DNA of 64,000 nt from CAZSHG01 sp964606695 [NCBI: uncultured bacterium] (GCA_964606695.1 CAZSHG010000005.1:62001-126000), one strand, 5' to 3'. Shown: positions 1 to 8,783, counted from the stretch's first letter. Notes: generated from the sequence alone by a model not told the origin. Made by a program: numbers and translations.

Positions 1-45
1 CCCTATGATCTTGAAAAGGGGCGCATTGTCTATCGTTACAAATAG
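1..45 (+). CDS. infA: Translation initiation factor IF-1, C-terminal end
   Basis: The window opens inside an open frame whose last 14 residues (PYDLEKGRIVYRYK) are the typical C-terminus of IF-1, the small OB-fold protein that binds the ribosomal A site during initiation. The stop codon is TAG at 43-45. The 5' part lies outside the window. rpmJ follows after 27 bases with its own ribosome binding site, which is the usual infA-rpmJ-rpsM order, so the partial call is secure despite its length. Confidence 0.9.
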   Translation, partial: PYDLEKGRIVYRYK

Positions 46-72
46 CCTGGAGGAATACGCAGGAGGTTAATA

Positions 73-186
73 ATGAAAGTTCGAGCATCGGTAAAGAAAA
101 TTTGCGCCAAATGCCGCATCGTCAAACGCAAAGGGCGTGTTCGAGTAATCTGTTCTAACCCGCGACATAAGCAACGCCAGGGTTAG
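73..186 (+). CDS. rpmJ: 50S ribosomal protein L36
   Basis: A 37-residue protein starting [14 protein letters not shown]. It carries the zinc-ribbon cysteine pattern of the C+ form of L36: CAKC, then a later Cys and a His in the C-terminal half ([12 protein letters not shown]). It is a component of the large ribosomal subunit. An AGGAGG at 61-66 precedes the ATG by six bases. Retention of all zinc ligands suggests no zinc-independent paralogue is needed. Length and position between infA and rpsM are standard. Confidence 0.95.
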   Translation: MKVRASVKKICAKCRIVKRKGRVRVICSNPRHKQRQG

Positions 187-196
187 GAGGTAAAAC

Positions 197-583
197 ATGG
201 CAAGAATTGCAGGAGTTGACTTACCCAACGAGAAGCGCATCGACGTCGCTTTGACCTATATCTACGGTATCGGTTCTATCAGTAGCAAGCAGATACTGGA
301 CGCCGTCAAAGTCGATCCTTCGCTCAGGGTTCACGAGTTAAACGAGGGCGATATTTCTAAGATTCGCCAGGAAATCGACGAGAACTATTCTGTAGAAGGT
401 TCGCTTCGCGCTCAAAAAGCCGGCAACATCAAACGACTAATCGAAATCGGGTCGTATCGCGGAATGCGACATAAAATAGGTCTTCCGGTTCGCGGTCAAC
501 GGACGAAAACCAACGCGCGCACCCGCAAAGGCCCCAAACGCACCGTCGGCTTGGGACGCAAAACCGTAGGCAAAAAAGGTTAA
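197..583 (+). CDS. rpsM: 30S ribosomal protein S13
   Basis: A 128-residue protein beginning [14 protein letters not shown], the conserved S13 N-terminus. It contains the helix-two-turn-helix segment ([13 protein letters not shown]) and a basic C-terminal tail with the [19 protein letters not shown] motif that contacts tRNA in the P site. Length matches the family. AGGAGG ends 6 bases before the ATG. It sits in the conserved S13-S11-S4-alpha-L17 operon. Confidence 0.97.
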   Translation: MARIAGVDLPNEKRIDVALTYIYGIGSISSKQILDAVKVDPSLRVHELNEGDISKIRQEIDENYSVEGSLRAQKAGNIKRLIEIGSYRGMRHKIGLPVRGQRTKTNARTRKGPKRTVGLGRKTVGKKG

Positions 584-602
584 AGGATAGCAGGAGGATA
601 TA

Positions 603-1001
603 GTGGCTAAAGCAAAGAAAACGAAACGTCAGCCGCGCCGTATAAAGAGAACGGCACCGGAAGAGGGTATCGTTCATATCAAGGCGACGTTTAATAATAC
701 GATCGTTTCTATCACGGATAGCAAAGGCAACGCATATAGCTGGAGCTCCGGCGGCCGTATCGGTTTCACCGGGTCGAAGAAATCTACTCCGTATGCCGCG
801 CAATTGGCGGCTCGTGAAGCGGCTGAAAAGGTTATGGAAATGGGAATGAAAACGGTCGAAGTCCACACTAAAGGTCCCGGGAGCGGCAAAGAAGCGGCTC
901 TGAGAGCGCTGTCAGCCACGGGGCTTCGCGTCAGCCGTGTTAAGGATATAACACCAGTTCCTTTCGGCGGTTGTAGAGGTAAAAAACGCCGAAGGGTTTA
1001 G
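603..1001 (+). CDS. rpsK: 30S ribosomal protein S11
   Basis: A 132-residue S11 starting at GTG 603, with GCAGGAGG about 8 bases upstream; there is no in-frame ATG close by. Conserved segments seen include [18 protein letters not shown], the [20 protein letters not shown] block and the C-terminal [10 protein letters not shown] that binds 16S rRNA in the platform. Nineteen bases separate it from rpsM and 11 from rpsD, consistent with cotranscription. The use of GTG is the only unusual point. Confidence 0.96.
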   Translation: MAKAKKTKRQPRRIKRTAPEEGIVHIKATFNNTIVSITDSKGNAYSWSSGGRIGFTGSKKSTPYAAQLAAREAAEKVMEMGMKTVEVHTKGPGSGKEAALRALSATGLRVSRVKDITPVPFGGCRGKKRRRV

Positions 1002-1012
1002 GAGAGTATATT

Positions 1013-1645
1013 ATGGCAAGATACACCGGACCGGTTTGCAGGCTTTGTAGAAGAGAAGGCCAGAAACTTTTCTTAAAGGGCGAACGCTGTCATTCTGATT
1101 CATGCGCGATCACGCGGCGGGGCGAAACTCCTCCCGGCAGTTACAAGCAGGGAAGGCGTTTCAGAAAACCATCCGATTACGCGATTCGACTGCGCGAGAA
1201 ACAAAAGCTACGAAGGATTTACGACGTATTCGAAAGGCAATTCAGACGCTATTTCAAGAAGGCCAGTAGCATGAAGGGCGTTACCGGCACGAATCTGTTG
1301 CAACTTCTGGAATTGAGGTTGGATAACGCCGTATATCGCCTCGGGTTTTCGCCTTCGAGGAAAGCCGGGCGGCAATTGGTCAGGCACGGACATATCGAGG
1401 TCAACAGCAGGAAAACCGATATACCGTCATTTTCTCTTTCTCCAGGCGACGTCGTTTCCGTTAGAGAGAAAAGCAAAGACCTCGAGATAATACACAATTC
1501 ACTTCGCAATATCGGCGAAAACGTCCCGGCATGGCTGGATCTGGAGAAGGCCAAGCTTCAGGGCAAAATCAATAATGTTCCCACACGCGAAGAAATCGCT
1601 ATTGAAGTCGAGGAGCAGTATGTCGTCGAATATTATTCGAGATAA
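1013..1645 (+). CDS. rpsD: 30S ribosomal protein S4
   Basis: A 210-residue S4, a primary 16S rRNA binder that nucleates small-subunit assembly. The N-terminal part has the four-Cys zinc motif (CRLC ... C ... C around residues 9-31, with the R-C-H-S-D-S-C-A segment), so this is the zinc-binding form. The S4 RNA-binding domain is near residues 98-160 ([31 protein letters not shown]). In other bacteria S4 represses this operon by feedback; no pseudoknot could be assigned here by eye. Confidence 0.97.
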   Translation: MARYTGPVCRLCRREGQKLFLKGERCHSDSCAITRRGETPPGSYKQGRRFRKPSDYAIRLREKQKLRRIYDVFERQFRRYFKKASSMKGVTGTNLLQLLELRLDNAVYRLGFSPSRKAGRQLVRHGHIEVNSRKTDIPSFSLSPGDVVSVREKSKDLEIIHNSLRNIGENVPAWLDLEKAKLQGKINNVPTREEIAIEVEEQYVVEYYSR

Positions 1646-1666
1646 TTAATAAAAGGAGGTTCGCGA

Positions 1667-2656
1667 ATGAAATGGAAGAGTATGCAAATGCCGAAAGAAG
1701 TGGTTCTCGATCCGGCGTCCGCAACGGATACTTTTGGCAGATTCATAATCGAACCGCTGGAAAAAGGTTACGGGGTTACAATCGGTAACGCTTTAAGGCG
1801 AGTCGTCCTTTCGTCTATGCAGGGCTCCGCCATAACAGCAATAAGGATCGAAGGCGTTCAACACGAATTCTCGACCATCGAGGGCGTTTACGAGGATGTT
1901 ACGGAAATCATCCTTAATCTTAAAGGCATCCGTTTCAAAGTTCACAGCGACTATCCAAAAGATATGCATATCGATGTCGATAAGAAAGGGGAAGTTAAGG
2001 CCAAGAAAATAAAGGGCGATTCTTCGATAGAAATCCTGAACAAAGACCATCACATCGCCACGCTGACGGATAATGTCCATTTTAAGGTCGAACTCGAATT
2101 GGGCGTAGGCAAGGGCTTTAATACGGCGGAGGAGAACGTCAAGGAAGATCATCCCGTAGGAACTATTCCCATCGATAGCATATTCACGCCCATATTGAAA
2201 GCCGAATATAACGTGGAACAGGCGCGAGTCGGCCAGAAGACCGATTACGACCGTCTTATATTCGAGCTTACCACCGACGGCAGTCTCACGCCCGAAGAAT
2301 CGCTTGCGATGGGCGCGAAACTACTCATGGATCACTTCGATCTGTTCCTCTCCCCCGATACCGACGTGGATAGGATGGAAGAGGAAGAGATTGACGAAGA
2401 GGTTCTCAAGATCCGCGAACTCCTGAAGATGCCCGTAGATGAACTTGAGTTATCGGTTCGTTCATCGAATTGCCTTCGCGCGGCAAATATCGATAATCTC
2501 GAAGAACTCGTCCAGAAAACCGAGACTGAGATGCTTCAATACAGGAATTTCGGTAGGAAATCGCTCGCCGAAATCAACGAGGTTTTAGCGAAACTCGGTC
2601 TTTCCTTTGGTATGGATGTTAGCAAGTATATGGAAAGAAAAGCAGGCATAAAATGA
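1667..2656 (+). CDS. rpoA: RNA polymerase alpha subunit
   Basis: A 329-residue alpha subunit of the usual length. The N-terminal dimerisation/assembly domain shows FGRFIIEPLEKGYGVTIGNALRR split over residues 24-46, and VLSSMQGSAITAIRIEGVQHEF. The C-terminal domain (about 250-320) has the helix-hairpin region SVRSSNCLRAANI and the FGRKSLAEI motif that contacts UP elements and activators. A strong AAGGAGG lies 8 bases before the ATG. The gene overlaps the start of rplQ by four bases (ATGA), indicating translational coupling. Confidence 0.98.
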   Translation: MKWKSMQMPKEVVLDPASATDTFGRFIIEPLEKGYGVTIGNALRRVVLSSMQGSAITAIRIEGVQHEFSTIEGVYEDVTEIILNLKGIRFKVHSDYPKDMHIDVDKKGEVKAKKIKGDSSIEILNKDHHIATLTDNVHFKVELELGVGKGFNTAEENVKEDHPVGTIPIDSIFTPILKAEYNVEQARVGQKTDYDRLIFELTTDGSLTPEESLAMGAKLLMDHFDLFLSPDTDVDRMEEEEIDEEVLKIRELLKMPVDELELSVRSSNCLRAANIDNLEELVQKTETEMLQYRNFGRKSLAEINEVLAKLGLSFGMDVSKYMERKAGIK

Positions 2657-3288
2657 GACATAATAAATCAGGAAGAAAATTAGGTCGCAATGCGACGCAT
2701 AAAAAGGCCATGATGAAAAACATGGCAACCAGTCTTTTCAGATACGGCAGTATTCGGACCACCCTTTCCAAAGCGAAAGAAGTCCGTCCTTACGCTGAAA
2801 GACTTATAACACGAGCTATCGACGCTTCGCTTTCGGACAAGCGGCTTATAATTAGCAAGCTTGCCGACCGGTCGGTCGCCCACCATCTGATTAACGAAGT
2901 CGCGCCTCTTCTTGAAAACCGAAAGGGCGGATATCTAAGAATAATCAAACTCGGCCCCCGCCAGGGCGACGGTGCCGAGATGGCGATAATCGAAATCGTT
3001 TCGGAAGAGGTTAAGAAACAGGAACGTAAACGGCATAAGAGGGAAAAAAAGGAAACTCCGGAGAAAGCCAAAGAGAAGTCGGAATCTAAGGATTCGGAAG
3101 TTCCAGAAGATCACAATAAAATCCATCCCCGAGACGAACAGACGAAGGAACACCTGACCAGCGGATCAAAAGCGGAGGGTTCGAGGAAATCCAGTAAACC
3201 TCCCAAACGCAGTGTTCCAAAGCAGATATCGGTTAATCGGGGAACTTCGACGCCAAAAACGCCTCCGCCCTCAAGCCAGGAAAACTAA
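2653..3288 (+). CDS. rplQ: 50S ribosomal protein L17 with long basic/hydrophilic C-terminal extension
   Basis: Residues 1 to about 118 are a normal L17 (MRHNKSGRKLGRNATHKKAM, then a segment with RTTLSKAKEVRPYAERLIT). L17 is usually about 115-130 residues; here the frame continues for some 90 more residues. That tail is rich in Lys, Glu, Ser and Pro, has no hydrophobic core, and ends TPPPSSQEN. It appears disordered. The four-base overlap with rpoA fixes the start. The tail is probably real because the next gene starts directly after the stop codon. Its role is unknown. Confidence 0.94.
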   Translation: MRHNKSGRKLGRNATHKKAMMKNMATSLFRYGSIRTTLSKAKEVRPYAERLITRAIDASLSDKRLIISKLADRSVAHHLINEVAPLLENRKGGYLRIIKLGPRQGDGAEMAIIEIVSEEVKKQERKRHKREKKETPEKAKEKSESKDSEVPEDHNKIHPRDEQTKEHLTSGSKAEGSRKSSKPPKRSVPKQISVNRGTSTPKTPPPSSQEN

Positions 3289-3750
3289 ATGGCGGAGGAG
3301 AAGCGGGGAAAACTCGGGCTGATCCTCGCCATGTTATTCTCGCTGTTTTTTTTATCGATTATCGGATTATATGGTGTATATTGGTCGGCGTTGAATAAAG
3401 AGAACATTGGGCAAGCCCGGGATTCTAACGAGGACATAATCGATAGCACCAGAGATGTTTTAGCCGATACCGGGCTGTATGTCGAAGAGAACACCGAGAG
3501 CGGAGTCAAACGGCTTCGCTCTCTCTTATTATCTCGATTGCCGTCGAGAACGGAACCGGAAAGATTCACCCGCGTTTTCAATCGACTGGAACGGGCCGAA
3601 GATGAAAATCGGATAGACAGGGATCGATTCGAGTTGTTTCCGGAAATCCTCAAAATGGCGTTATCAGACGGCGAGATCGATTATGAAGAACTCGAACTAC
3701 TTCTGGATAATCTGGAACTATCTATCATTTCGGAAAGGGAAGGAAAATGA
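3289..3750 (+). CDS. Unrecognised single-pass membrane protein
   Basis: A 153-residue protein with no family I recognise. Residues 1-8 are charged, about 9-32 form one hydrophobic segment (LGLILAMLFSLFFLSIIGLY), and the remaining 120 residues are charged and predicted helical with many Glu, Asp and Arg. This looks like a membrane anchor with a soluble tail outside or inside the cell. The ATG abuts the rplQ stop codon, and its 3' end overlaps the next gene by four bases. It is therefore translated with the ribosomal operon and the lipid A genes. Confidence 0.75.
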   Translation: MAEEKRGKLGLILAMLFSLFFLSIIGLYGVYWSALNKENIGQARDSNEDIIDSTRDVLADTGLYVEENTESGVKRLRSLLLSRLPSRTEPERFTRVFNRLERAEDENRIDRDRFELFPEILKMALSDGEIDYEELELLLDNLELSIISEREGK

Positions 3751-4712
3751 CGCAGGACAAAGTAAAAATCGGCGTAATAGGCACGGGACATCTCGGGAAT
3801 TACCATACGAAAATACTCGGTGAACTCGCCAGCGCCGACCTTGTGGGAATTTTCGATATCGATAAACAACGCGCCGGTGAAATATCGTCGAAATACGGAA
3901 CCATCGCATTTAGCACGATGGACGAGTTACTCGATAAATGTTCTGCCGTTGTGATAGCCTCCCCCACCGCGACACACCGTGCGATTACCGAACGGGCTAT
4001 CGAATACGGTTGCCACGTTCTCGTCGAAAAGCCGATTGCGGAGAGCACGTCGGAGGGATTGGAGATGGTCGCCGTAGCGCGTTCCGCTAACAGGATTATT
4101 ATGGTCGGCCACGTAGAACATTTCAATCCGGCTTTCACAGCGGCAAGGAAATACCTTGCGAATCCTCGATTCATAGAATCTCACAGGCTGACTATTTACA
4201 GAGGGCGTGGAGCCGATGTTTCCGTAGTTCATGATTTACTGATTCACGATCTCGAGCTCGTCCTTGCGGTTCTGGAAGAACCTGTAGCATCTATGTCCGC
4301 ATCGGCGAGTCAGATATTAACCGAAAGCCCGGACATCGCTAACGTCCGGCTCAGGTTCAAAAGCGGGTGCGTTGCGAATCTTACAGCGAGTCGCATCTCT
4401 CTTACCAACATGCGCAAGATGCGTTTCTTTGTTCCAGGAGCGTATATCGGCCTCGATTTCGGCGGTAAGGTCGAAGTGGCGACTCTATCCGGCTCCGACC
4501 TCAAAGCGCCAGACACCGCTGAAGCTTTCGAGCTTCCAACGGGCGAGACAATATACCGCTGGAATATACCCGTTCCCGAAACCAACGCTCTACAATCGGA
4601 GCTTGAACACTTCATCGATTGCGTTCGAACCGGCGAAGAACCTCTTGTTTCGGGAAAGCGGGGTCTCGAAGCTCTTCGGCTTGCGGATAAAATACTTGAA
4701 AACATCGATTAA
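3747..4712 (+). CDS. Gfo/Idh/MocA family NAD(P)-dependent oxidoreductase next to lpxB
   Basis: A 321-residue dehydrogenase. The N-terminal Rossmann fold has GVIGTGHLGNYHTKIL at residues 8-23, and the family signature EKPIAES lies near residue 93. The C-terminal alpha/beta domain contains the VHDLLIHDLELVL segment. These enzymes oxidise or reduce sugar hydroxyl/keto groups. The gene overlaps its upstream neighbour by 4 bases and shares one base with lpxB. A family member in this position could act on UDP-GlcNAc: GnnA, which makes the 3-keto sugar for amide-linked lipid A, is in this family. No GnnB-type aminotransferase is visible here, so the substrate remains an inference. Confidence 0.88.
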   Translation: MTQDKVKIGVIGTGHLGNYHTKILGELASADLVGIFDIDKQRAGEISSKYGTIAFSTMDELLDKCSAVVIASPTATHRAITERAIEYGCHVLVEKPIAESTSEGLEMVAVARSANRIIMVGHVEHFNPAFTAARKYLANPRFIESHRLTIYRGRGADVSVVHDLLIHDLELVLAVLEEPVASMSASASQILTESPDIANVRLRFKSGCVANLTASRISLTNMRKMRFFVPGAYIGLDFGGKVEVATLSGSDLKAPDTAEAFELPTGETIYRWNIPVPETNALQSELEHFIDCVRTGEEPLVSGKRGLEALRLADKILENID

Positions 4713-5830
4713 TGGGTAATAATCTATTAATAATCGCAGGTGAACCTTCCGGGGACGCTCTTGGAGGTCCTCTGGCCAAACACATTTTCGAACTGAAGCC
4801 GGATTTACATATGTGGGGTTACGGCGGAGATTCCATGAGTAAAGCCGGTGTCGAGATTCTCACACCGGTCGGCGAACTCGCTGTAATGGGTTTTCGCGAT
4901 GTCGTCGGGAGACTACCGGAAATGTTCAGAAGAATGAGTTCGCTGACCGAAGAAGCAGTTCGTCGCAACGCGGACGGCGCTGTTTTAATCGATTATCCCG
5001 GTTTCAATATCAGATTGGCGGAGAGATTAGCCAAACACGGAATACCGATTGTTTATTACGTTTCGCCGCAGGTCTGGGCATGGAAACCCGGCAGAATCAA
5101 AAAGCTCGCAAAATCCATTTCGAGAATGCTGACGATACTACCCTTCGAAAAAGAACTATATGAAGAAGAAGGCGTTCCGGTATCCTATGTCGGTCATTAT
5201 TTTGTGGATGAAGTTATACCGACAATCGAGCCATCCGAATTCAGGAGGAATCTGCAATTCGACGAACCGTTGTTGCTGATCCTTCCGGGTAGCAGAAAGC
5301 AGGAGGTATCGAGACTCCTCGAAATTATGATAGAGGCCTTCTCTATCCTGAAATCGCAAATACCGGATTTAACCGGTCTGGTGGTCAAAGCGCCGGATTT
5401 ACCCGATTCGCTATTTGAATACGACCTACCCGATTTGAAGATGATCGAGGGTGAAGCTATAAATGCTATGTTTGCATCGACTGCGGCGCTGTGCTGTTCT
5501 GGGAGTGCGACTCTGCAATGCGCCGTGGCCGGACTCCCCCATGTAATAACCTACCGCACCGATCCATTATCAGTAACGATATTCAGGAGCCTCGTTCGCA
5601 CGGATTTCATCGGATTATCCAATCTCGTGGCGGGTAAAGGGGTTTCTCCCGAATTCATACAGAGTGACGCCACACCTCGAAATCTCGCGGAAGCAGTAAA
5701 ACCATACATTATCGACAATCGAAAGCGAACCTCGACAATCGAAGAATTAAATAAAATAAAAAAACTCCTCGGCGCTCCCGAAGCTTCAAAGAGAGCGGCA
5801 AAGGCAGTTATCGAGGAAATCTACGGGTAA
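4712..5830 (+). CDS. lpxB: Lipid-A-disaccharide synthase
   Basis: A 372-residue GT19 glycosyltransferase joining 2,3-diacyl-GlcN-1-P to UDP-2,3-diacyl-GlcN to form the lipid A disaccharide on the inner membrane face. It begins LLIIAGEPSGDALGG, the diagnostic N-terminal motif. It also has VLIDYPGFNIRLA, YYVSPQVWAWKPGRIKK and LLILPGSRKQEV, and the CCSGSATLQCAVAGLPHV region where the nucleotide-sugar is bound. Length is normal. It is the last gene of the operon beginning with the ribosomal proteins; a hairpin follows at 5865-5888. Confidence 0.97.
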   Translation: MGNNLLIIAGEPSGDALGGPLAKHIFELKPDLHMWGYGGDSMSKAGVEILTPVGELAVMGFRDVVGRLPEMFRRMSSLTEEAVRRNADGAVLIDYPGFNIRLAERLAKHGIPIVYYVSPQVWAWKPGRIKKLAKSISRMLTILPFEKELYEEEGVPVSYVGHYFVDEVIPTIEPSEFRRNLQFDEPLLLILPGSRKQEVSRLLEIMIEAFSILKSQIPDLTGLVVKAPDLPDSLFEYDLPDLKMIEGEAINAMFASTAALCCSGSATLQCAVAGLPHVITYRTDPLSVTIFRSLVRTDFIGLSNLVAGKGVSPEFIQSDATPRNLAEAVKPYIIDNRKRTSTIEELNKIKKLLGAPEASKRAAKAVIEEIYG

Positions 5831-5864
5831 TAAGAATTACTCCCAAACTAATCTTCTTTAAAAA

Positions 5865-5888
5865 ATAGGCGTGCCGAAACACGCCTAT
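5865..5888. terminator. Hairpin between the convergent lpxB and pmbA genes
   Basis: A perfect 9-bp stem (ATAGGCGTG / CACGCCTAT) with a 6-base loop, CCGAAA. On the minus strand it is followed by TTTTTAAAG, a good U tract, so it should terminate the tldD-pmbA transcript. On the plus strand the downstream sequence is only weakly T-rich (GGTATTTT), so bidirectional function is possible but less certain. Confidence 0.8.
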
Positions 5889-5909
5889 CGATAGGTATTT
5901 TAAGAATAA

Positions 5910-7205
5910 TTATAGCGATTCCGTCTTGGAACTGAAGGTGAATCCTTCGCTCATAATACCCGGAAGCATCGCGTAATGGCCAACCCTTTCGGGTTTCGAC
6001 ATTGCGACTATATTGTTCAGGAATACGATCGGCGATTCGTTCCACCTCAGATTCTTCACCGGTTTCACTATTTTGCCATCCTCGACCAGGAACAGGCCGT
6101 CACGAGTCATGCCTGTGAGCAGTAATTCGCGTCGATCCACGTAGCGGATATACCAGAGGTTTTTCACCAGAAGCCCACGCTTACATTGCTTCACCAGATC
6201 ATCTACGGTATTATCCTCGCCGTCCATGAAGACCGGATATATCACAGGATCCGGTTCCACTCCGATTTTCTTCGCCCAGTAACGGTTGTAGTTCAGCCTT
6301 TTCAGGACGCCCTTTTCTATCCAGGTGCGCGGCTTAACCGCGAGACCCGAATCGCCGTAAACGGGAGCCGGAAGTGAATGAACATTCGTTTTCAATTGAA
6401 CGTTTACTTTGTCGGAGAAAAGCTTCTCGCCCATCTTTCCGGCAAAAACGGTTGTTCCCTCGTCGGCGTCGCGAGCGTTCATATTCCATATCATGAAGGC
6501 GAAGAATTCGATCAGCGCATGAGGCTCGAAAATAACGGTATAATCTCCCGGTTCGATATCCGCGGGATTCTGAGCCATCGAAGCATTTTCGACCGCGGTA
6601 TTCACGATTTTGTCTATATCGATTTCCGCGAAAGAATTGCGCGATATCTCAGCTTTGCCGCTTCCGGCGGGGCCGTGAAGTGTGGTTGAATAGGTTACAT
6701 CCGTCGAACGGTCGAATCCGAAAAGGCCGTTAGAATTCGCGACAGCGTTAATTTCCGCCTGAGCTTCGAATAATCCGCTCGCTTTGAACCCTTTGTTTTT
6801 GGAAGCCGCAACGACTTTGCCGATATCCCCGGCGATAGTATCCGGGCCGACTCCAACGATATCGTCGTTCCAGCCTTCCGGCATATCGAGATATTCTTGC
6901 GGGCCGGGAAGCGGGACATATTCTGGATCTTTCGGGGAATCTTCCGCCATCGCAACCGCGATTTTCACAAACCGGTCGATTGAATCGTCGTCGAAACGGT
7001 TTGTAACGTAGCTTCCGCTGGAAGTGCCCTTATAGACGAGCAACCTGATATTCTCGACTTCTCCCCCCATATTCTGGGTAATAGAGTTTTCGCCGAAACG
7101 CGTGGCAATGCTTTTTTCACCCGAATAGCTAACCTGAGCCTCCAGACCGCCGACCTTCGCCAGAACTTTATCCAATAACTGTTTTATCTGTTCTTGAGTT
7201 CTCAT
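5910..7205 (-). CDS. pmbA: PmbA/TldE, metal-less partner of the TldD metalloprotease
   Basis: A 431-residue member of the TldD/PmbA (U62/M103) family. In characterised systems TldD and TldE form a heterodimeric protease that degrades unfolded peptides and matures some modified peptides. This chain lacks the HExxxH motif present in the neighbouring tldD. It has typical PmbA segments such as the GDYTVIFEPHALIEFFAF core and, near the C-terminus, RWNESPIVFLNNI. It overlaps tldD by four bases, as expected for two subunits made together. Confidence 0.93.
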   Translation of the reverse strand: MRTQEQIKQLLDKVLAKVGGLEAQVSYSGEKSIATRFGENSITQNMGGEVENIRLLVYKGTSSGSYVTNRFDDDSIDRFVKIAVAMAEDSPKDPEYVPLPGPQEYLDMPEGWNDDIVGVGPDTIAGDIGKVVAASKNKGFKASGLFEAQAEINAVANSNGLFGFDRSTDVTYSTTLHGPAGSGKAEISRNSFAEIDIDKIVNTAVENASMAQNPADIEPGDYTVIFEPHALIEFFAFMIWNMNARDADEGTTVFAGKMGEKLFSDKVNVQLKTNVHSLPAPVYGDSGLAVKPRTWIEKGVLKRLNYNRYWAKKIGVEPDPVIYPVFMDGEDNTVDDLVKQCKRGLLVKNLWYIRYVDRRELLLTGMTRDGLFLVEDGKIVKPVKNLRWNESPIVFLNNIVAMSKPERVGHYAMLPGIMSEGFTFSSKTESL

Positions 7206-8650
7206 GATTTCGCACCTCCAACGTCTATATTACGGAATCGCGAGTGGCTGGCTCCGTGGGTCATTCGCATGACCTGCATCGGTTCACCCTTACCGCAGTT
7301 CATCACGCCGTGCCCTTTCCAGTAGTCCTTTCCGGCTATCGCGTCGCAACTGTTCCAGAATTGAGTGGTCTGCGCCTGGTAGGTAACTTTCTTGAGCGGT
7401 TTGGTGATTTTTCCGCCCTCGATCATCCAGAACATATCGCCGCCAAACTGGAAGTTGTTGCGCATCTGGTCGATGGAGAAACTCCCCATCCCCTCGATGT
7501 AAACGCCCCTATCGACGCCCGCTATTAGATCTTCCGGCGTGATACTGTTATCCGTGCCGGGCTCCAAATAGAGGTTCGGGATGCGGTTGATCGGGAAATG
7601 CTCGAAACCGTCGGATCTGCAACAGCCGTTGGATTTATTCCAGCCGATAATCGGCGCGGTTTCGCGTGTGCACCCAAGGCTGTTCAACATGCCGTCCTTG
7701 ACCATGAAGAATTTCTGCATCTTCACGCCATCGTCGTCGTAGAACCAACTTCCCAGACCGCCTTCGAGCTGATTATTAACGGTGAAGTTCACGATATCAC
7801 TACCGTATTTCAGCTTACCGACATTTTCCGGCTTGACGAAACTTCGCCCTGCCATATTGGCCTCCCAGCCCAGAATTCTGTCGAGTTCGGTGGGGTGACC
7901 GACCGATTCATGCATCGTCAGCCCGAGGTTGTTCGGATCGAGGACGAGGTCCATGACGCCGTGCGGTGTGTCTTCCGCTCGACATTTCAGTAGTGCCTCT
8001 TCCGCCCACTTCTTCGCGTTGGCTTCCAGGTCGATTTCGCGGATGAACTCGTAACCGGCCTGCTTTGCACCGCCCTGGTAGCTCCTGTCCTGCGATTCGT
8101 TGCCGTCCACGGCGTAGCATCCCAGATACGGGCTGGTGAAGTAATTCGTCAGGTCGAGATAACTGCCGTCCGTGTTGGCGATGATCCGGTGCATGCGGAT
8201 GAATTGTAAATAACCCATAGCCATGACAATATTCGGCTGGTTGAGCATGATATCCGTGCAGGTCAGCAGGAGTTCGGCCTTCTCCTTGTTCGACACCGCG
8301 AACGGATCCTCCTCGCAAGGCCCCACCTGAGTATCGACATACTTCGATTCCGGAGCCATCTTTACTGGAAAATCCTTAGGGACTTTGGCCGATGCTTTCG
8401 CGATTGCGACCGCGCGTTTAGCAGTCGCCTGCACCTCGTCCTTTGTCAATTTGGTGCTCGAAGCGAATCCCCACGCGCCGTTGACCAGCACTCGCACCGC
8501 GTAACCGAAGGATTCGGTCTCGTCGATGAGCTTCAGAGATCGCCTCTGGACAAAAACCCTGTTCTGGCGCTCCTCGACGATACGCATATCGGCGAAGTCC
8601 GCGCCCGCTCCCCTGGCAACGTCCAGGGCAAGGTCGGTGTATTCTTTCAT
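7202..8650 (-). CDS. tldD: TldD zinc metalloprotease subunit
   Basis: A 482-residue TldD. The zinc site HESVGHPTELD (HExxxH) is near residue 246, inside TMHESVGHPTELDRILGWEA. The C-terminal part contains MRNNFQFGGDMFWMIEGGK, typical of the family. It is the catalytic partner of the downstream pmbA. The start is supported by AAGGAGCGCAG just before the ATG and by a strong promoter at 8688-8716. The role is proteolysis of partly unfolded proteins or peptide maturation; no peptide-modification gene cluster lies nearby. Confidence 0.95.
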   Translation of the reverse strand: MKEYTDLALDVARGAGADFADMRIVEERQNRVFVQRRSLKLIDETESFGYAVRVLVNGAWGFASSTKLTKDEVQATAKRAVAIAKASAKVPKDFPVKMAPESKYVDTQVGPCEEDPFAVSNKEKAELLLTCTDIMLNQPNIVMAMGYLQFIRMHRIIANTDGSYLDLTNYFTSPYLGCYAVDGNESQDRSYQGGAKQAGYEFIREIDLEANAKKWAEEALLKCRAEDTPHGVMDLVLDPNNLGLTMHESVGHPTELDRILGWEANMAGRSFVKPENVGKLKYGSDIVNFTVNNQLEGGLGSWFYDDDGVKMQKFFMVKDGMLNSLGCTRETAPIIGWNKSNGCCRSDGFEHFPINRIPNLYLEPGTDNSITPEDLIAGVDRGVYIEGMGSFSIDQMRNNFQFGGDMFWMIEGGKITKPLKKVTYQAQTTQFWNSCDAIAGKDYWKGHGVMNCGKGEPMQVMRMTHGASHSRFRNIDVGGAKS

Positions 8651-8687
8651 CTGCGCTCCTTGGTTTGAATTTTAATTTTCTAAAACA

Positions 8688-8716
8688 ATAATACGCAACG
8701 GATTTCCATAAGTCAA
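8688..8716 (-). promoter_or_regulatory. Sigma70-type promoter of tldD-pmbA
   Basis: On the minus strand TTGACT (8716-8711) is followed after exactly 17 bases by TATTAT (8693-8688). The tldD start codon lies about 37 bases downstream of the -10 box. The promoter diverges from the one at 8755-8783, with a palindrome between them. Confidence 0.75.
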
Positions 8717-8723
8717 GAGAAAA

Positions 8724-8739
8724 ATGACCGTTTGGTCAT
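8724..8739. promoter_or_regulatory. Perfect inverted repeat between divergent promoters
   Basis: ATGACC-GTTT-GGTCAT, arms of 6 bp with a 4-base centre. It lies 7 bases upstream of the tldD -35 box and 15 bases upstream of the -35 box of the gene at 8822. The size and symmetry resemble operators of dimeric regulators such as the TetR family, but no regulator gene is in the window. Confidence 0.5.
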
Positions 8740-8754
8740 CGAATAAAAAGAAAG

Positions 8755-8783
8755 TTGACAGACGAGGTTTGTCGTCTTATTTT
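8755..8783 (+). promoter_or_regulatory. Sigma70-type promoter of the secreted protein at 8822
   Basis: TTGACA at 8755-8760, a 17-base spacer, then TATTTT at 8778-8783. A GGGAGGGA ribosome binding site precedes the ATG at 8822. Confidence 0.7.
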
